Assembly (NCBI GenBank): GCA_036417435.1
Contig: CM070899.1
Coordinates: 67,597,001 to 67,661,000 of the forward strand
Reading direction: 5' to 3'
Origin: Inia geoffrensis
Taxonomy: Eukaryota > Chordata > Mammalia > Artiodactyla > Iniidae
DNA: 64,000 nt
The notes beneath the pieces are model-generated. The model was not told the DNA's origin. It saw only the letters and a list, made by a program, of their open reading frames with translations, and made no database searches. This document shows positions 22,956-35,989 of the stretch, piece after piece (the stretch's first letter is position 1; every line of letters starts with the position of its first letter). A program made the position numbers and the translations under genes.

Positions 22956-25900
22956 ATGGTAAGAGGAATATACATATCGATAATTACCTTAAACATAAAT
23001 GGATTAAATGCTCCAACCAAAAGACACAGGCTTGCTGAATCGATACAAAAAAAGACCCATATATTTGTTGTCTACAAGAGACCCACTTCAGACCTAGGGA
23101 CACATACAGAATGAAAGTGAGGGGATGGAAAAAGATGTTCCATGCAAATGGAAATCAAAAGAAAGCTGGAGTAGCAATACTCATATCAGATCAAAGGGAC
23201 TTTAAAATAAAGAATGTTACAAGAGACAAGGAAGGACACTACATAATGATCAAGGGATCAATCCAACAAGAAGATGTAACAATTATAAATATATATGCAC
23301 CCAACAGAGGAGCACCTCAGTACATAAGGCAACTGGTAACAGCTATAAAAGAGGGAATCAACAGTAACACAATAATAGTGGGGGACTTTAACACCTCACT
23401 TACACCAATGGACAGATCATCCAAACAGAAAACTAATAAGGAAACAGAAGCACTTAATGACACAACAGACCAGATAGATTTAATTGATATTTATAGGACA
23501 TTCCATCCAAAAACAGCAGATTACACTTTCTTCTCAAGTGCATATGGAACCTTCTCCAGAATAGATCACATGTTGGGTCACAAATCAAGCCTCGGTAAAT
23601 TTAAGAAAACTGAAATCATATCAAGCATCTTTTCTGACCACAATGCTATGAGATTAGAAATCAATTACAGGGGAAAAAAAGGTAAAAAACACAAACACAT
23701 GGAGGTTAAACAATACATTACTAAGTAACCAGGAGAAAAATACCTAGAGACAAATGACAATGAAAACATGACGATCCAAAACCTATGGGATGCAGCAAAA
23801 GCAGTTCTAAGAGGGAAGTTTATAGCAATACAATCCTACCTCAAGAAACAAGAAAAATCTCAAACAATCTAACCTTACATCTAAAGAAACTAGAGAAAGA
23901 AGACCAAACAAAACCGAAAGTTAGCAGAAGGAAAGAAATCATAAAGATCAGAGCAGAAATAAATGAAATAGAAACAAAGAAAATAATAGCAAAGATAGAA
24001 GATAAACAAAATTGATAAGCAATTAGCCAGCATCATCAAGTAAAAGACAGAGAGGACTCAAATCAATAATATTAGAAATGAAAAAGGAGAAGTTACAATG
24101 GACACCACAGAAATACAAAGCATCCTAAGAGACTACAACAAGCAACTCTATGACAATAAAATGGAAAACCAGGAAGAAATGGACAAATTCTTAGAAAGGT
24201 ATAACCTTCCAAGACTGAACCAGTAAGAAACAGAAAATATGAACAGACCAATCACAAGTAATGAAATGGAAAGTGTGATTAAAAATCTTCCAACAAACAA
24301 AAGTCCAGGACCAGATGGCTTCACAGGTGAATTCTATCAAACATTTAGAGAAGAGCTAACACCCATTCTTCTCAAACTCTTCCAAAACATTGCAAAGGAA
24401 GGAACACTCCCAAACTCATTCTATGAGGCCACCATCACCCTGATACCAAAACCAGACAAAGTTACTACAAAAAAAGAAAATTACAGACCAATATCACTGA
24501 TGAATATAGATGCAAAAATCTTCAACAAAATACTAGCAAACAGAATCCAACAACACATTAAAATGATCATACATCATGATCAGTGGGATTTATCCCAGGG
24601 TTGCAAGGATTCTTCAATATATGCAAATCAATCAATGTGATACACCATATTAACAAATTGAAGAATAAAACCAAATGATCATCTCAATAGATGCAGAAAA
24701 AGCTTCTGACAGAATTCAACACCATTTATCATAAAAACTCCAGGAAATGGGCAGAGACAGAACCTACCTCAGCATAATAAAGTCCATATATGACAAACCC
24801 ACAGCAAACATCATTTTCAATGGGAAAAAACTGAAAGCATTTCCTCTAAGATCAGAAAAAGGACAAGGATGCCCACTTTCACCACTATTATTCAACATAG
24901 TTTTGGAAGTCCTAGCCACAGCAATCAGAGAAGAAAAAGAAATAAAAGGAATACAAATTGGAAAAGAAGAAGTAAAACTGTCACTGTTTGCAGATGACAT
25001 GTTTCTATACACAGAGAATCCTAAAGATGCTACCAGAAAACTACTAGAGCTAATCAATGAATTTGGTGAAGTAGCAGGATACAAAATTAATGCACAGAAA
25101 TCTCTGGCACTGCTATACACTAACAACAAAAGATCAGAAGGAGAAATTAAGGAAACACTCCCTTTTACCACTGCAACAAAAAGAATAAAATACCTAGGAA
25201 TAAACCTACCTAGGGAACCAAAAGACCTCTATGCAGAAAACTATAAAACACTGATGAAAGAAATTAAAGATAATACCAACAGATGGAGAGATATACCATG
25301 TTCTTGCATTGGAAGAATCAATATTAGGAAAATGACTATACTACCCAAAGCAACCTACAGATTCAATGCAATCCCTATCAAATAACCAATGCCAGTTTTT
25401 ACAGAACTGGAACAAAAAAATCTTAAAATTTTTATGGAGACACAAAAGACTGCGAATAGTCTTGAGGGAAAAAAACGGAGCTGGGGGAATCAGGCTCCCT
25501 GACTTCAGACTATACTACAAAGCTACAGTAATCAAGACAGTATAGTATGGCACAAAAAGAGAAATACAGATCAGCGGAAGAGGATAGAAAGCCCAGAGAT
25601 AAACCCACGCACCTATGGTCAACTAATCTATGACAAAGGATGCAAGGATATACAATGGAGAAAAGACAGTCTCTTTAATTACTGGTGCTGGGAAAACTGG
25701 ATAGCTACATGTAAATGAATGAAATTAGAACATTCCTTAACACCATACACAAAAATAAACTCAAAATGGATTAGAGACCTAAATGTAAGACCGGACACTA
25801 TAAAACTCTTAGAGGAAAACATAGGAAGAACACTCTTTGACATAAATCACAGCAAGATCTTTTTTGATCCACCTCCTAGAGTAATGGAAATAAAAACAAA

Positions 25901-26925
25901 AATAAACAAATGGGACCTAATGAAACTTAAAAATTTTTGCAAAGCAAAGGAAACTACAAACAAGATGAAAAGACAACCCTCAGAATGGGAGAAAATATTT
26001 GCAAATGAATCCACGGACAAAGGATTAATCTCCAAAATATATAACCAGCTCATGCAGCTCAATATTAAAAAACAAACAACCCAATCCAAAAATGGGCAGA
26101 AGACCTAAATAGACATTTCTCCAAAGAAGACATACAGATGCGCAAGAAGCACATGAAAAGCTGCTCAACATCACTAATTATTAGAGAAATGCAAATCAAA
26201 ACTACAATGAGATATCACCTCACACCAGTCAGAATGGGCATCATCAGAAAATCTACAAACAACAAATGCTGGAGAGGGTGTGGAGAAAAGGGAACCCTCT
26301 TGCACTGTGGGTGGGAATGTAAATTGATACAGCCACTATGGAGAACAGTATGGAGGGTCCTTAAAAGACTAAAAATAGAATTACCATATTAGCCCAGCAA
26401 TCCCACTACTGGGCATATTCCCAGAGAAAACCATAATTCAAAAAGACACATGAGGGGGCTTTCCTAGTGGCGCAGTGGTTGAGAGTCCGCCTGCCGATGC
26501 AGGGGACACGTGTTCATGCCCTGGTCCAGGAGGATCCCACATGCAGCGGAGCAGCTAGGCCCGCGAGCCATGGCCGCTGAGCCTGCGCGCCTGCAGCCTG
26601 TGCTCCACAGGGAGAGGCCACAACAGTGAGAGGCCCGCGTACCACAAAAAATAAAATTAAAAAAAGACACATTACCCCAATGTTCAGTGCAGCACTATTT
26701 ACAATAGCCAGGTCATGGAAGCAACCTAAATGCCCATCGTCAGATGAATGGATAAAGAAGATGTGGAACATATATACAATGGAATATTACTAAGCCATAA
26801 AAAGGAACGAAATTGGATCATTTGTAAAGACATGGATGGACCCAGAAACCATCATACAGAGTGAAGTAAGTCAGAAACAGAAAAACAAATATCGTATATT
26901 AATGTATATATGTGGAATCTTTTAA
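22956..26925 (+). pseudogene. L1 copy B ORF2 (endonuclease-reverse transcriptase), broken
   Basis: ORF2 starts at ATG 22956 with MVRGIYISIITLNINGLNAP, the normal endonuclease N-terminus. The endonuclease is mostly readable to 23728 (including VGDFNTSLTPMD and SDHNAMRLEI). The reverse transcriptase spans 24239-25385, with [13 protein letters not shown] and an LFADDM active-site motif at about 24985-25005. The C-terminal Cys-rich stretch ([14 protein letters not shown]) lies near 26261. At least six frameshifts or stops divide it, and a SINE at 26454-26660 sits near the C-terminus. The expected end is TAA at 26923-26925. Confidence 0.9.
26454..26660 (+). mobile_element. CHR-2-like SINE inside L1 copy B
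   Basis: Full-length with the usual start (GGGGGCTTTCCTAGTGGCGC) and end (GAGAGGCCCGCGTACCAC), then an A-rich tail. AAAAAGACACAT occurs at 26440-26451 and 26661-26672 as the target duplication. It therefore post-dates the L1. Confidence 0.95.
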
Positions 26926-27119
26926 AATGGTACAGATGAACCAGTTTGCAAGGCAGAAATAGAGACATATGTAGAGAGCAAATGTACAGACACCAAGGGG
27001 GAAAGTGGGGAAGTGGTGGTGGTGGGATGAACTGGGAGATTGGGGTTTACATATATACACTAATATGTATAAAATGGTTAACTAATAAGAACCTGCTGTA
27101 TAAAAAAATAAAATTAAAA

Positions 27120-27137
27120 AAAATCAATTAAATACAG
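27120..27137 (+). repeat. Target site duplication of L1 copy B, right
   Basis: Perfect copy of 21871-21888, directly after the A-rich tail of the L1. Confidence 0.93.
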
Positions 27138-30100
27138 TTTCTGTTTAAATAATAAAAAGGAGCCAAAATCCTATAAAATCCGCAGAAACAACCATAACTC
27201 TCCTTATAGACTGTTTAGGATCTATTCAAATCTTTTTGGAACTTGAATAGCTCCAGCAGTCTTCTAACATATGATTCTGACCCATGATTCTCCCTCTGCA
27301 CCTGATGAGATAGAATAAGGCTTTGCCCATCCAAAGGGGCCACAGCTCTAAGCTCTCCTAAGGACCCAGTAAGTAATCTTACTTTTTTCATCTTGATCTT
27401 TATTAAGACTCCTTAATTATAACTGCAGAAGACACGGTCCTACCTTTCATAATTACCCTCATCCTAGACTCAGCCCAAATCACTGAAGCTTAATCTTAAA
27501 AGCCTGTATCAACAACACAGAAGAATGAAAAAGTTAGAAATTCTGAAGTGTTCAAGGTAGAAATGGGATATTATATGGTTTGGGCAATTAGCCTACTCTT
27601 AATTTATTCATTTTCTAAGGCCTCATTGGTTTTTGCTGCTAACGATTTGTGTCTAACATCATTCCCCCTTTGATTAATATATTTCACTGGCTTGGCACAT
27701 TTTTCTAGTAGTGATTCCTTTTGCGCTAATTTTGATTGCTGACTTCAACTGAATGAGACACTCCATTTTATCAGTTCTCTTAAAAACAAGCCAGGATTCT
27801 GCATGCTTCCTACTTATGTCAGAGCTACAGTAAGAGCCACCCTTAACATGAAATGACTGTCCAAGGACCCCTATTACTTCTCTCTGGTAGATACTTCCCT
27901 CTGGTAGTTACACAGAGAAGGAAATAGGAAAAGCTTCTCTGTGTTGTCAGACACAAAAGAATACTCAAGCATCTTTGCCTTATCAATGAAATACTAGCCA
28001 AGTTTAAACCACAATAATGACTTCAATTTCCTGTAACTTTCTGTCCTTTCTTTCTTTCTTGTTACTTCCTTTCCTGCTCTCTTTTCAGATTCAGGCCTGG
28101 AGTTAAAACAGATGCTCTGCTTTTCTTTAACTGTCCTTACTTCCCTATTTAGGTACCAGAAAAATCATAAATGAAATCTGTTGTTGTACTCCATTTGGAC
28201 TGAATAGTCAAATTGTGCCTCTCCCCCCATTCTATGTTCTGAAAATAAGAATCCTGATTCTCTATGTTCACTGTTGAGAATGAAAAATTAATATGAAGGG
28301 ACAAAATCTGGGCAAGGCCCCATCTCTCTTCTTAGGAAACACTTGATCCACTGACAGGGAAGTAAAAACAGTAACCTGAGTCCACAGCTTCAATCATTCC
28401 TAGAGTGTGGGTGAACCTACGAATAGGCTAAGAAGACGTTTTTCACTCAGGCAAAAAGATCTATCCAAAGTAAACAAGAGCTTTGAACTGGGAAGAAAGG
28501 GGATGATCAGAGATGAGAAACCTAATACCCTACTGCAAAGTTCTAGGGAAGAAGGACATGTAACTAGATAGGTGACAAAGCCTAACCTTGCCAAAGGGGA
28601 GAGCCATGTGAAGAAATATCTAATGATGTACCAAATGAGATGGGGAGGTGACCTGCTGGTTCCTGCATCCAGACCAGAGCAAGATGTGACTGAAAGGCCT
28701 AAAACCTGAGCAAGGAATTCAAGGAATTCATGACAAAGAATAGGAAAGTACCTTCATCTTCCAAAGGTGCCAGGACTAAGGCTGATCCAAGGCCAATCAC
28801 TGATATAGAGCAGAAGATAATCTGGCTCAGCTATATACAGTCAGAGGGCTGCTGCAGCAGGAGGCCTTCCCTGGGTGTCAGGTTAGAAAAGAAGCTCTGA
28901 GAAGCAGGGCCCTCCCAGACTTAGGATTGCTCCAACCCAAAACTACACAAAACAAGAAGTGAGAATATCAGTAGTTGACAGTGGACAATAATAACTCTTT
29001 TTTTTTTAACTTTGGTTGCTTTATTTCTATGGTTTTCTTGATAAAATTACCCATTTAAACCTTCTGGTCATTAAGTAGTTTTATCAGGTGAAAAGTGTCT
29101 CTACACCTGTGTTAACAGGAACAGCACACACAAGTAAGTTGGTGAAGTAATGACACATTAGATCTACTCTAACACTTGAGAAATTTGGCATAAATGGCTT
29201 GGGGTGGGGGATTAGGGAAGTTGGTACCCGTCTAGAAAACCATAATAGCTTTCTGTCTTAGATATCTACAATAACAACATGTAAAAATAAATTACAATAT
29301 TCAAAGTTGCATATATAAGAGCTCAATCATCACTGTGAGCTGGAGGAACTCATGTAACTCATCTCTGACAACTGGCAGAAAAAGAAGGGCATTTTAAGTA
29401 GAAGGAAAAAACAGCAATTTATATTCATAAGCCATTTCTAACTCCTGAGAACTTATTCCCTTTCAATGTGACTGCAGGGTTCCTTCTGTGACATGGAACC
29501 TAAATGAATCTGTGAAATCTGGTCTCTTGTAACAATACCACCAACTTGAATGGTCAACGCTATGTAACATTCAGCTTTCTCCTCTAAGTTCCAACTTTGA
29601 TTGCCTTAAACAAAACACTATAAAATATCTGAAAATCATCAAAATGTCTAACATTCTAAACATCTTGCTTATGGCCACAAGTCAAAAGTAGGTCTGTAAT
29701 TAAGAGCTCTGACATTTTGAAAGTTGGAACTACATCTTACATATCCTTGGTCCTCAGCATCTAACCAATGGCCCAAACATAGTAAGTAGCCACTTAAATA
29801 TCTGCTGCTGAAGATGACAAAAAGTCCAATGACATTTTAAAAGTACAACAATAATTATCTGATGCCAGCTCAATAAATAATGAGTGAATAAATGCAGTGA
29901 TCAAAAGAAATCCCTGTTAGGTTAACCAAACTGAGCTGTTTACTAGATAATACTGCCTCAGAAAAGTATTTCAAAGAACTAGGCTTTAGTTATATTATAT
30001 CTCTATTTCCTTGTTGACTAATCTATAGTTTTAAAAGGGAAAGGAGAATTCAAAACTAGGCTTAACATGCTTGACTCTGTCGCCTCAGATTAAGGTCCCA

Positions 30101-32446
30101 AAGAAATCTAAGAGCAGTAACTGAGATATTATATAGAAACTCTGCCTCATGTTTAAAGAGTTTCTAAGGGAAAAATTTTGTCTTAGGTGCCTGAAAGACT
30201 ACTATCCCGTCCAACTGAATTTATTAGTGTTCTTTATTCTTTAATGCTTCATGGAGGCCTAATAAAGTCTTTTTAAATATGAGACTGCTAAGTACCTGGT
30301 GATGCAAAAATCATAGAGAGAAATGAATAAGGTCAGATGCCCAAAAGTGACAAGGAAAACATTCAATAACTTCATCTACAATTAATGCATAGTCTGAAAA
30401 CCTTTTCCATGCAAGGCAATAAATTTCTTTGGTATATTTAGACATGGCTAACTTAATTATCTTAAGAACATCACTTAATATTTTATCTCTAAGTGTCTGG
30501 GAACTTCTGAAATTTAATATATCATACTGTAAATCTGAATGAAGGAGGTAATTTATATTAGGTATTAATGTCAAAAGAAGAAAACATAATTTCCTTAGAA
30601 ACTATTTAAACTATGAATGACTAAAAAAGGTCATTTAAAGTCATTTTCTCATGCCTCCATATATCTTAAGAATCAGAAGACCTCTGATCTATTACCACTG
30701 CCAAATAAGAAGGATTTAGATATGCTCCAATTAAGTACAGATGCCTCACAACTAATTAGTAATTATTTAAAGTTAAACATTAAATTGTTCAACAGTTTAC
30801 TTTAAAGCGAACTATTATAATAATTGGTATAATAATCATTTTGTATATAGAATACTGTTTGAAATCAAGTGGGTTATAGATTAGAAAATATGCTTTTGTT
30901 ACATTGACTTCATATTGAAATGGCACTGGTAATAAAAATTTCTTATATATTTCTAAAGCACATTGGCCAGTACGTAATAAACCTCTGTTGCCTCCAACAT
31001 TAAATACAGAAAAGAATTTGGCTGTTAATTATACTGTTAAACACTGGGAAAAATACACCCATTATAGCTTCTTGTATAATCACTTGCCATTTGAGAAATG
31101 ATGTATCAAACTCCTTTGGCTCTTCCCATGAGAGGTACTTAGGGGGCTCAAGAAATTTTTTTCATTTTATACAAGATTAAACAGAGCTTAGCCCACACTC
31201 AAAAGCAAAATTCTTTAGGAAACCAAAGGCTGAGAACATTCCTTTTTCAGAAATTCCATTGTCAGGGAAATCACTAATACTAACTATCAAGGGAAAATGT
31301 CTCATTCCTATTGCAGGATCAGCTAAAGTGAAACTGCTTCTTTAGTTGCTAGGAAACAACCAACTCATTATATGCCATTATCAGAGCCCTAGAGAAGAAA
31401 CTGGCAACTGCTTCGCATTTGGGGATACTGGAGAATGAACTAAAAGCACTGAAACTGCTGCCAAAATCCCTGGCCTCCAGGGTTTACACTGTGACCACAG
31501 CAGGTGCTGACACCAGACTAGCCTTTGAAGTTTTCCTTTCCATACTCTTCTTCTAGTAACTAAAATTATTTTTCCAATATCCCGCATTTTTAAAGTCAAA
31601 GATTCTAACACTTCCTCATTTGAGTAAAATTAATTACATTTATGTCGAGCACAACTTAAAGGCAAAAAATATTACTCAGGAATCTTAACAAATAACAGAA
31701 AAATTTAAACTATTAGTTATTCATTGAGTGAAACGTACTAGATGTTTATGCCTTTAATTATTTAAAGTCAAAATGGAAAATAAAAGGAAATTGTTTCCAA
31801 AATCAGGAGAATAAAAAGAAAAACATACCCATCAATCTAGTACTCAAAATGACATTCCAACATTTATCTGCCTAGTTTTCCTAATTGATGATGAAGTTTA
31901 ACTTCTATTTTTATGGGCTGGAACGCTTTTTTGCAATGTATTACAAAGTGTTCATGAACATCAACATATTTATTCATCAGTCTCTTCCCTTCCTTTTAGC
32001 AGATGACGTTGGAAGGAGGTGGGGTGATATTATGCAGATAAATTACTAGACATTGGCAACTGAAACCATGAGACTCCCTGTACAACTGCTTCTGTATCCA
32101 GAAAAATAAGTTATCCTTCAGAAGAAGCCGCAGACATTGGTAAAAGACGTTAACAGACTATCTTCCTTCACAAAATTACAAAGAATGCTCCTGGCAGAGC
32201 TCCCCTAATCCTAATATAATTCTTTGCCCCATCTCCCACTCTGATGCTCACCCCATTTCAATTATTCATACCTGCCACTCTCAGCTAAATAATGTTCCCT
32301 TGATACTACTTCATGCTTTTATTCTCAAACAATTCAGTTCCACTCCACCACTGTGACTACCTTCTCCCAGCCTGCCTCTTACCTGTGTCTTATGAAACAT
32401 CATTTCCACTAAAGTTGCCAGATTCAGCAAATAAAAGTAGAACAAA
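27138..32446. other. Unannotated intron, 5.3 kb
   Basis: The longest stretch in the window without a clear repeat. A short L2-like tail may exist near 29720-29800 and a T run lies at 28999-29008. I checked both strands for splice-bounded coding blocks and found none; the 87-codon minus-strand frame at 30311-30574 has no family resemblance. Confidence 0.5.
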
Positions 32447-33209
32447 ATAAGGCCATCTGCAGCAACATGGGTGGACCTAGAGATTCTCATACTGAGTGAG
32501 GTGGGTGAGACACAGAAGGAAAAATGTCATACGATATCACTTATATATGGAATCTAAAAGATGGTACAAGTGAACTTGTTTACAAAACAGAGAGTCACAG
32601 GTGTAAAAAACAAACTTATGGTTACCAGGGGAGAAAGGTAGTGGGGATGGGGGAGGGGGGAGGAGGAATAAATTGGGAGATTGCGGTTGACACATACACA
32701 CTACTATATATATAATGGCTAATTAATAAGGACCTACTGTATAGCACAGAGAACTCTTCTCAATACTCTGTAATGACCTATATGGGATAGAATCTAAAAA
32801 AGAGTAGATATATGTACGTATAACTGATTCACTTTGCTGTACAGCAGAAAGTAACACAACTTTTTTTTTTTTTTTTGGCTGCGTTGGCTCTTTGTTGCTT
32901 TGAGCAGGCTCTCTCCAGTTGTTGTGGTGAGCAGGGGCTACTCTTCCCTGTGGTGCACGGGCTTCTCATTGCGATGGCTTCTCTTGCTGCAGAGCACAGG
33001 ATCTAGGTGCGCAGGCTCAGTAGTTGTGGTGCACGGGCTTAGTTGCTCTGCGGCATGTGGGATCTTCCTGGACCAGGGATCGAATCTGTGTCCCCTGCAC
33101 TGTCAGGTAGAGTCTTAACCACTGCACCACCAGGGAAGTCCCTAACACGGCATTTTAAATCAACCATATTCCAATAACAATTTTTTGAAAAATTAAGAGA
33201 AAAAAAAGT
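32447..33209 (+). mobile_element. 5'-truncated cetartiodactyl L1 3' end
   Basis: The end of ORF2 ('AGCAACATGGGTGGACCTAG', 'GATATCACTTATATATGG') is followed by a typical 3' UTR with TTATGGTTACCAGGGG, a G-rich purine tract at 32640-32665 and ACTTTGCTGTACAGCAG. It is split by a CHR SINE, after which 'AAATCAACCATATTCCAATA' and an A-rich tail follow. Confidence 0.88.
32861..33142 (-). mobile_element. CHR SINE (older form), reverse
   Basis: A T tract of 16 (32861-32876) is followed by the reverse complement of a CHR SINE, ending CCACCAGGGAAGTCC. TAACAC at 32852-32857 and 33143-33148 is the short target duplication, showing insertion into the L1 3' UTR. Confidence 0.93.
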
Positions 33210-34014
33210 AGAGGACACTAACTCAGTTAAGTTTGAATGCCAGATACACAATGAATACTTTTTAGTGTGAGTATGTCCCAAACAATATTTGGGACATATC
33301 CATACTGAAAAATTATTTGCTGTATATCTGATATTCAAATTTAACTAAGTACATCCTGCACTTTATCTAGCAACCCTAATACCACCCCACCATGAGATAA
33401 TTTGATCCTTGACATTTTTCTTACTTTAATAGAAACCTGCCTTTCCTCAACAATACCACATTTCCAAAGTCAGAAGGAAGGAAAGTGGGGGGGGGGGGGG
33501 AGGAAGGGAGGGAGGAAGGAAGGAAAGAAAAGAAGGAAGGAAAGAAAGGTCCAACTTGTCTAATGTCCCTCCTTCCCTAAACAAAATCAATTTATCTGTT
33601 ACTTTTTATACCTGTTCCTCCCAAGCTACTGAATCACTTCTTCCCCACAACAGATGATTTCCAATTATGTGATGCCTCCAATTTTACACAGCCTCCTGAT
33701 CCCTCCTGACTATCTGTCTTCCAGGAAACCAGGCCTTGAATTCAATGTTTCCTTCATTAATGCCCTGGATGTTTTTCCCCTTTGGCCTTTCTGCCATGCC
33801 ATTCCTGGATCCAACAACAGGTTTGCCCATGGCAGCTTTCAGGCTTCAGAGAGCTGCCAAAGAGTCACAAAAATCCAGCAAATCTAAAATATCATAATAT
33901 TTAGCATCCAGTGGGCCTTTGTTATTACACAGGGATCGTTTATCTCTTCATCTTTTTTTTATTGCTCTGAAACCTGTTAAAAAGCACTGCCTCTGGCCCA
34001 TAGTATGCCTAAGC
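33210..34014. other. Intron with a purine-rich simple repeat
   Basis: Apart from the G/GA tract listed separately, no repeat or gene is recognised. The 77-codon open frame at 33654-33887 is unsupported. Confidence 0.4.
33476..33550 (+). repeat. Poly-G and (GGAA/GAAA)n purine tract
   Basis: A run of 14 G (33487-33500) is followed by GGAA and GAAA units to about 33550, all purine on this strand. This could form triplex or G-quadruplex structure and is likely length-variable. Confidence 0.9.
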
Positions 34015-34210
34015 TTGATTTCCGAACCACCAGCATAATTTAGACTCACCTGGGATAATCTGTTAAAAATGCAAACTCCTTGGCCCTCCCTTGGACCTAC
34101 TGAAGGAAAGTATTCAAGTGGGGGAGTGCAACAGAACGGCTACAAATTTGAATTTTCAACTAGCTCTCCAGATAATTTTTATGAATATTGAAATTTGTGA
34201 ACCAAATTTG
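34015..34210. mobile_element. hAT-Charlie-type non-autonomous element, diverged
   Basis: 'CACCAGCATAATTTAGACTC', 'CTGTTAAAAATGCAAACTCC' and 'CAGATAATTTTTATGAATAT' match a family of short mammalian hAT elements. Family not resolved. Confidence 0.5.
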
Positions 34211-34784
34211 CTCTATTGAGTAAACTCACTATCTTATTCCTTATACTGAGAAGATCAAGGAAAAAACAATTTTGGTTAACCTCCTTTTCATTTCAGGTAT
34301 GATGGGGTTCCCTCATCTATTCTTCTTTCCATTCTACTCACCAAACTTTGAACTAGAGACCTAGTTTCCAAAAATAATTCATAACCCCATTTTAACTCCA
34401 TTCCCTTTTGCCTCTTTCATAATATTCCTCTTTCAATAATCCCCTCCTTCTTCACTGTATCCTATACCTTGGAAAAGGTATGGCTGTCCCATTTGGAAAA
34501 CAAATGAGAGGGGATTTCATTTGATACCATTCCTCCTTAAGCTTCTATCCTACTTTCTATTCCTTTTCCCCACCCCCCTGAATGGCCTATTTTATACAAT
34601 GAGCAGAATACACCTCCACCTCCAAGGTCATGCTATAAATCCATTCTTAAACACCTATAATCTAATTTTTTTCATTCACTGTTCTACTAAAGGATCACAA
34701 ATGGCTACCTAGCATTTACTATTCCTTGCCCTTTTTCAATCTTCATTCTCACTGACCTATCATTCTTAAAACTCTACAAACCAA
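34211..34784. other. Intron, unrecognised
   Basis: Pyrimidine-rich. No supported feature. Confidence 0.4.
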
Positions 34785-34960
34785 TGGTTCCCAAACTTGT
34801 CCACACACTGGAATCAGTTGGAAAGCTCCAAAAATGCTGATGCCTGGCTTATATACCAAGAGTTCATGATTTAATCTGTCTGGAGTGTGACCTGAAATTT
34901 GAAAATTTTAAAAGATTCCTAAATGATTCTAATATGCAGATATATTGGAAAACCATGGCT
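34785..34960. mobile_element. hAT-Charlie-type non-autonomous element, diverged
   Basis: 'AATGGTTCCCAAACTTGTCC' start and 'GGAATCAGTTGGAAAGCTCC' interior. The end near 'GATATATTGGAAAACCATGG' resembles the inverted start. Same class as 34015-34210. Confidence 0.55.
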
Positions 34961-35709
34961 GCAAACACTTTATCTTTATGACATTAGTATCCTTAGTCCT
35001 TTTCCTACTTGAACTACTTCTTTTCCTCTTTACTAACTCCTTTGCCTCACAAAATCACCACCCCAAACTACGAATATTAACCAAAGAGAAGTCTTCAACT
35101 CATTACTCTTCTGTTACTATAATTAATATAATTCAAGTCATGAAAGTAGAAGAGATGTCTCAGGGAGGATGGTGGTGATGACAACAATAATAATGATACC
35201 TAATATCAACAAATCTAATACCCTACTTATTATAAGATGTATCATTATTTTATGTAGCAAGAAAAGAGGGAAAAACACCTAAGATGAGGCGGAGTCTAAT
35301 AGAAGAAGCCTACAAAAAGTAGGGACCCCAAAAGACTAAACTCTCTTAAACTAAAGGTAAATAAAATATAAATCCTCAAGTTAGAAATAAATTTCAAGGA
35401 AATGTGCATCTCTCCAGGCCCTGGCAGAAGGCAGAAAAACATCACCTAAAGACAGTAAATCAGAAATTGGTACACATGGAGCTTTCCAATCTGAATTCTT
35501 ACCACCTGAGTGGTCCCAAAAACCTCTAACAGAGAATTCTATTTAAAGTTGCCTCAGGTTGAAAATGTCCCAGGTGAATGGAGGCACAACACAACACATC
35601 TCTGAAAGAACCAGAATTCAAGCCACTGATAAAGGAATTCTAAGAAGCCATCACTTGCAAGATGCATCCTGATTTGAGAAATGTTAACATATGGAAAAAA
35701 TCTGATTTG
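34961..35709. other. Intron, unrecognised
   Basis: No supported gene, repeat or regulatory element. Confidence 0.4.
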
Positions 35710-35965
35710 TATTAAGACTGATAAAATACAATAATAACAGGGCACATTTATGTGACACTTACTATGCTGTCTAAGCATATTACACATATTAACTCATTTA
35801 ATCTTCACAGTGCAGTAGTTACCATTCACCCCATTATATACATACGGAACTAAAGCCCAGACAGGTTTTTGCCCAAGGACATGCAGCTATTAGATGTGCA
35901 GTAGCGACCGGACTCAGGCAGATGTGGCTCCATAGTCCATGCCCTTAGCTACTGAGCTATGAACA
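35710..35965 (-). repeat. MIR SINE, long copy
   Basis: Plus-strand reading 'TATTAACTCATTTAATCTTC', 'ACGGAACTAAAGCCCAGACA', 'GACTCAGGCAGATGTGGCTC' and 'CCCTTAGCTACTGAGCTATG' is the reverse complement of nearly the whole MIR. Confidence 0.85.
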
Positions 35966-35989
35966 TAAATTGTGGAGAACACCAACATA

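Larger units (their letters stand above)
21889..27119 (+). mobile_element. L1 LINE copy B, nearly complete, with perfect 18-bp target duplication
   Basis: The element begins in the 3' part of the L1 5' UTR (ACCAGATGGCAGACAGCAGA) and runs through ORF1, ORF2 and a 3' UTR to an A-rich end (AATAAAATTAAAAAA). The 18-bp sequence AAAATCAATTAAATACAG is present directly before (21871-21888) and after it (27120-27137), so the whole insertion is bounded. A CHR-2-like SINE later inserted near the end of ORF2. Both ORFs are broken by many frameshifts and stops, so it cannot move by itself. It shares an ORF1 rearrangement with copy D (37335-43297). Confidence 0.95.

Noticed and set aside
28400..28960. Somewhat GC-richer intron block that might be a conserved exon or enhancer
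   Set aside because: No splice-bounded open frame or known motif. Conservation cannot be judged from one sequence.
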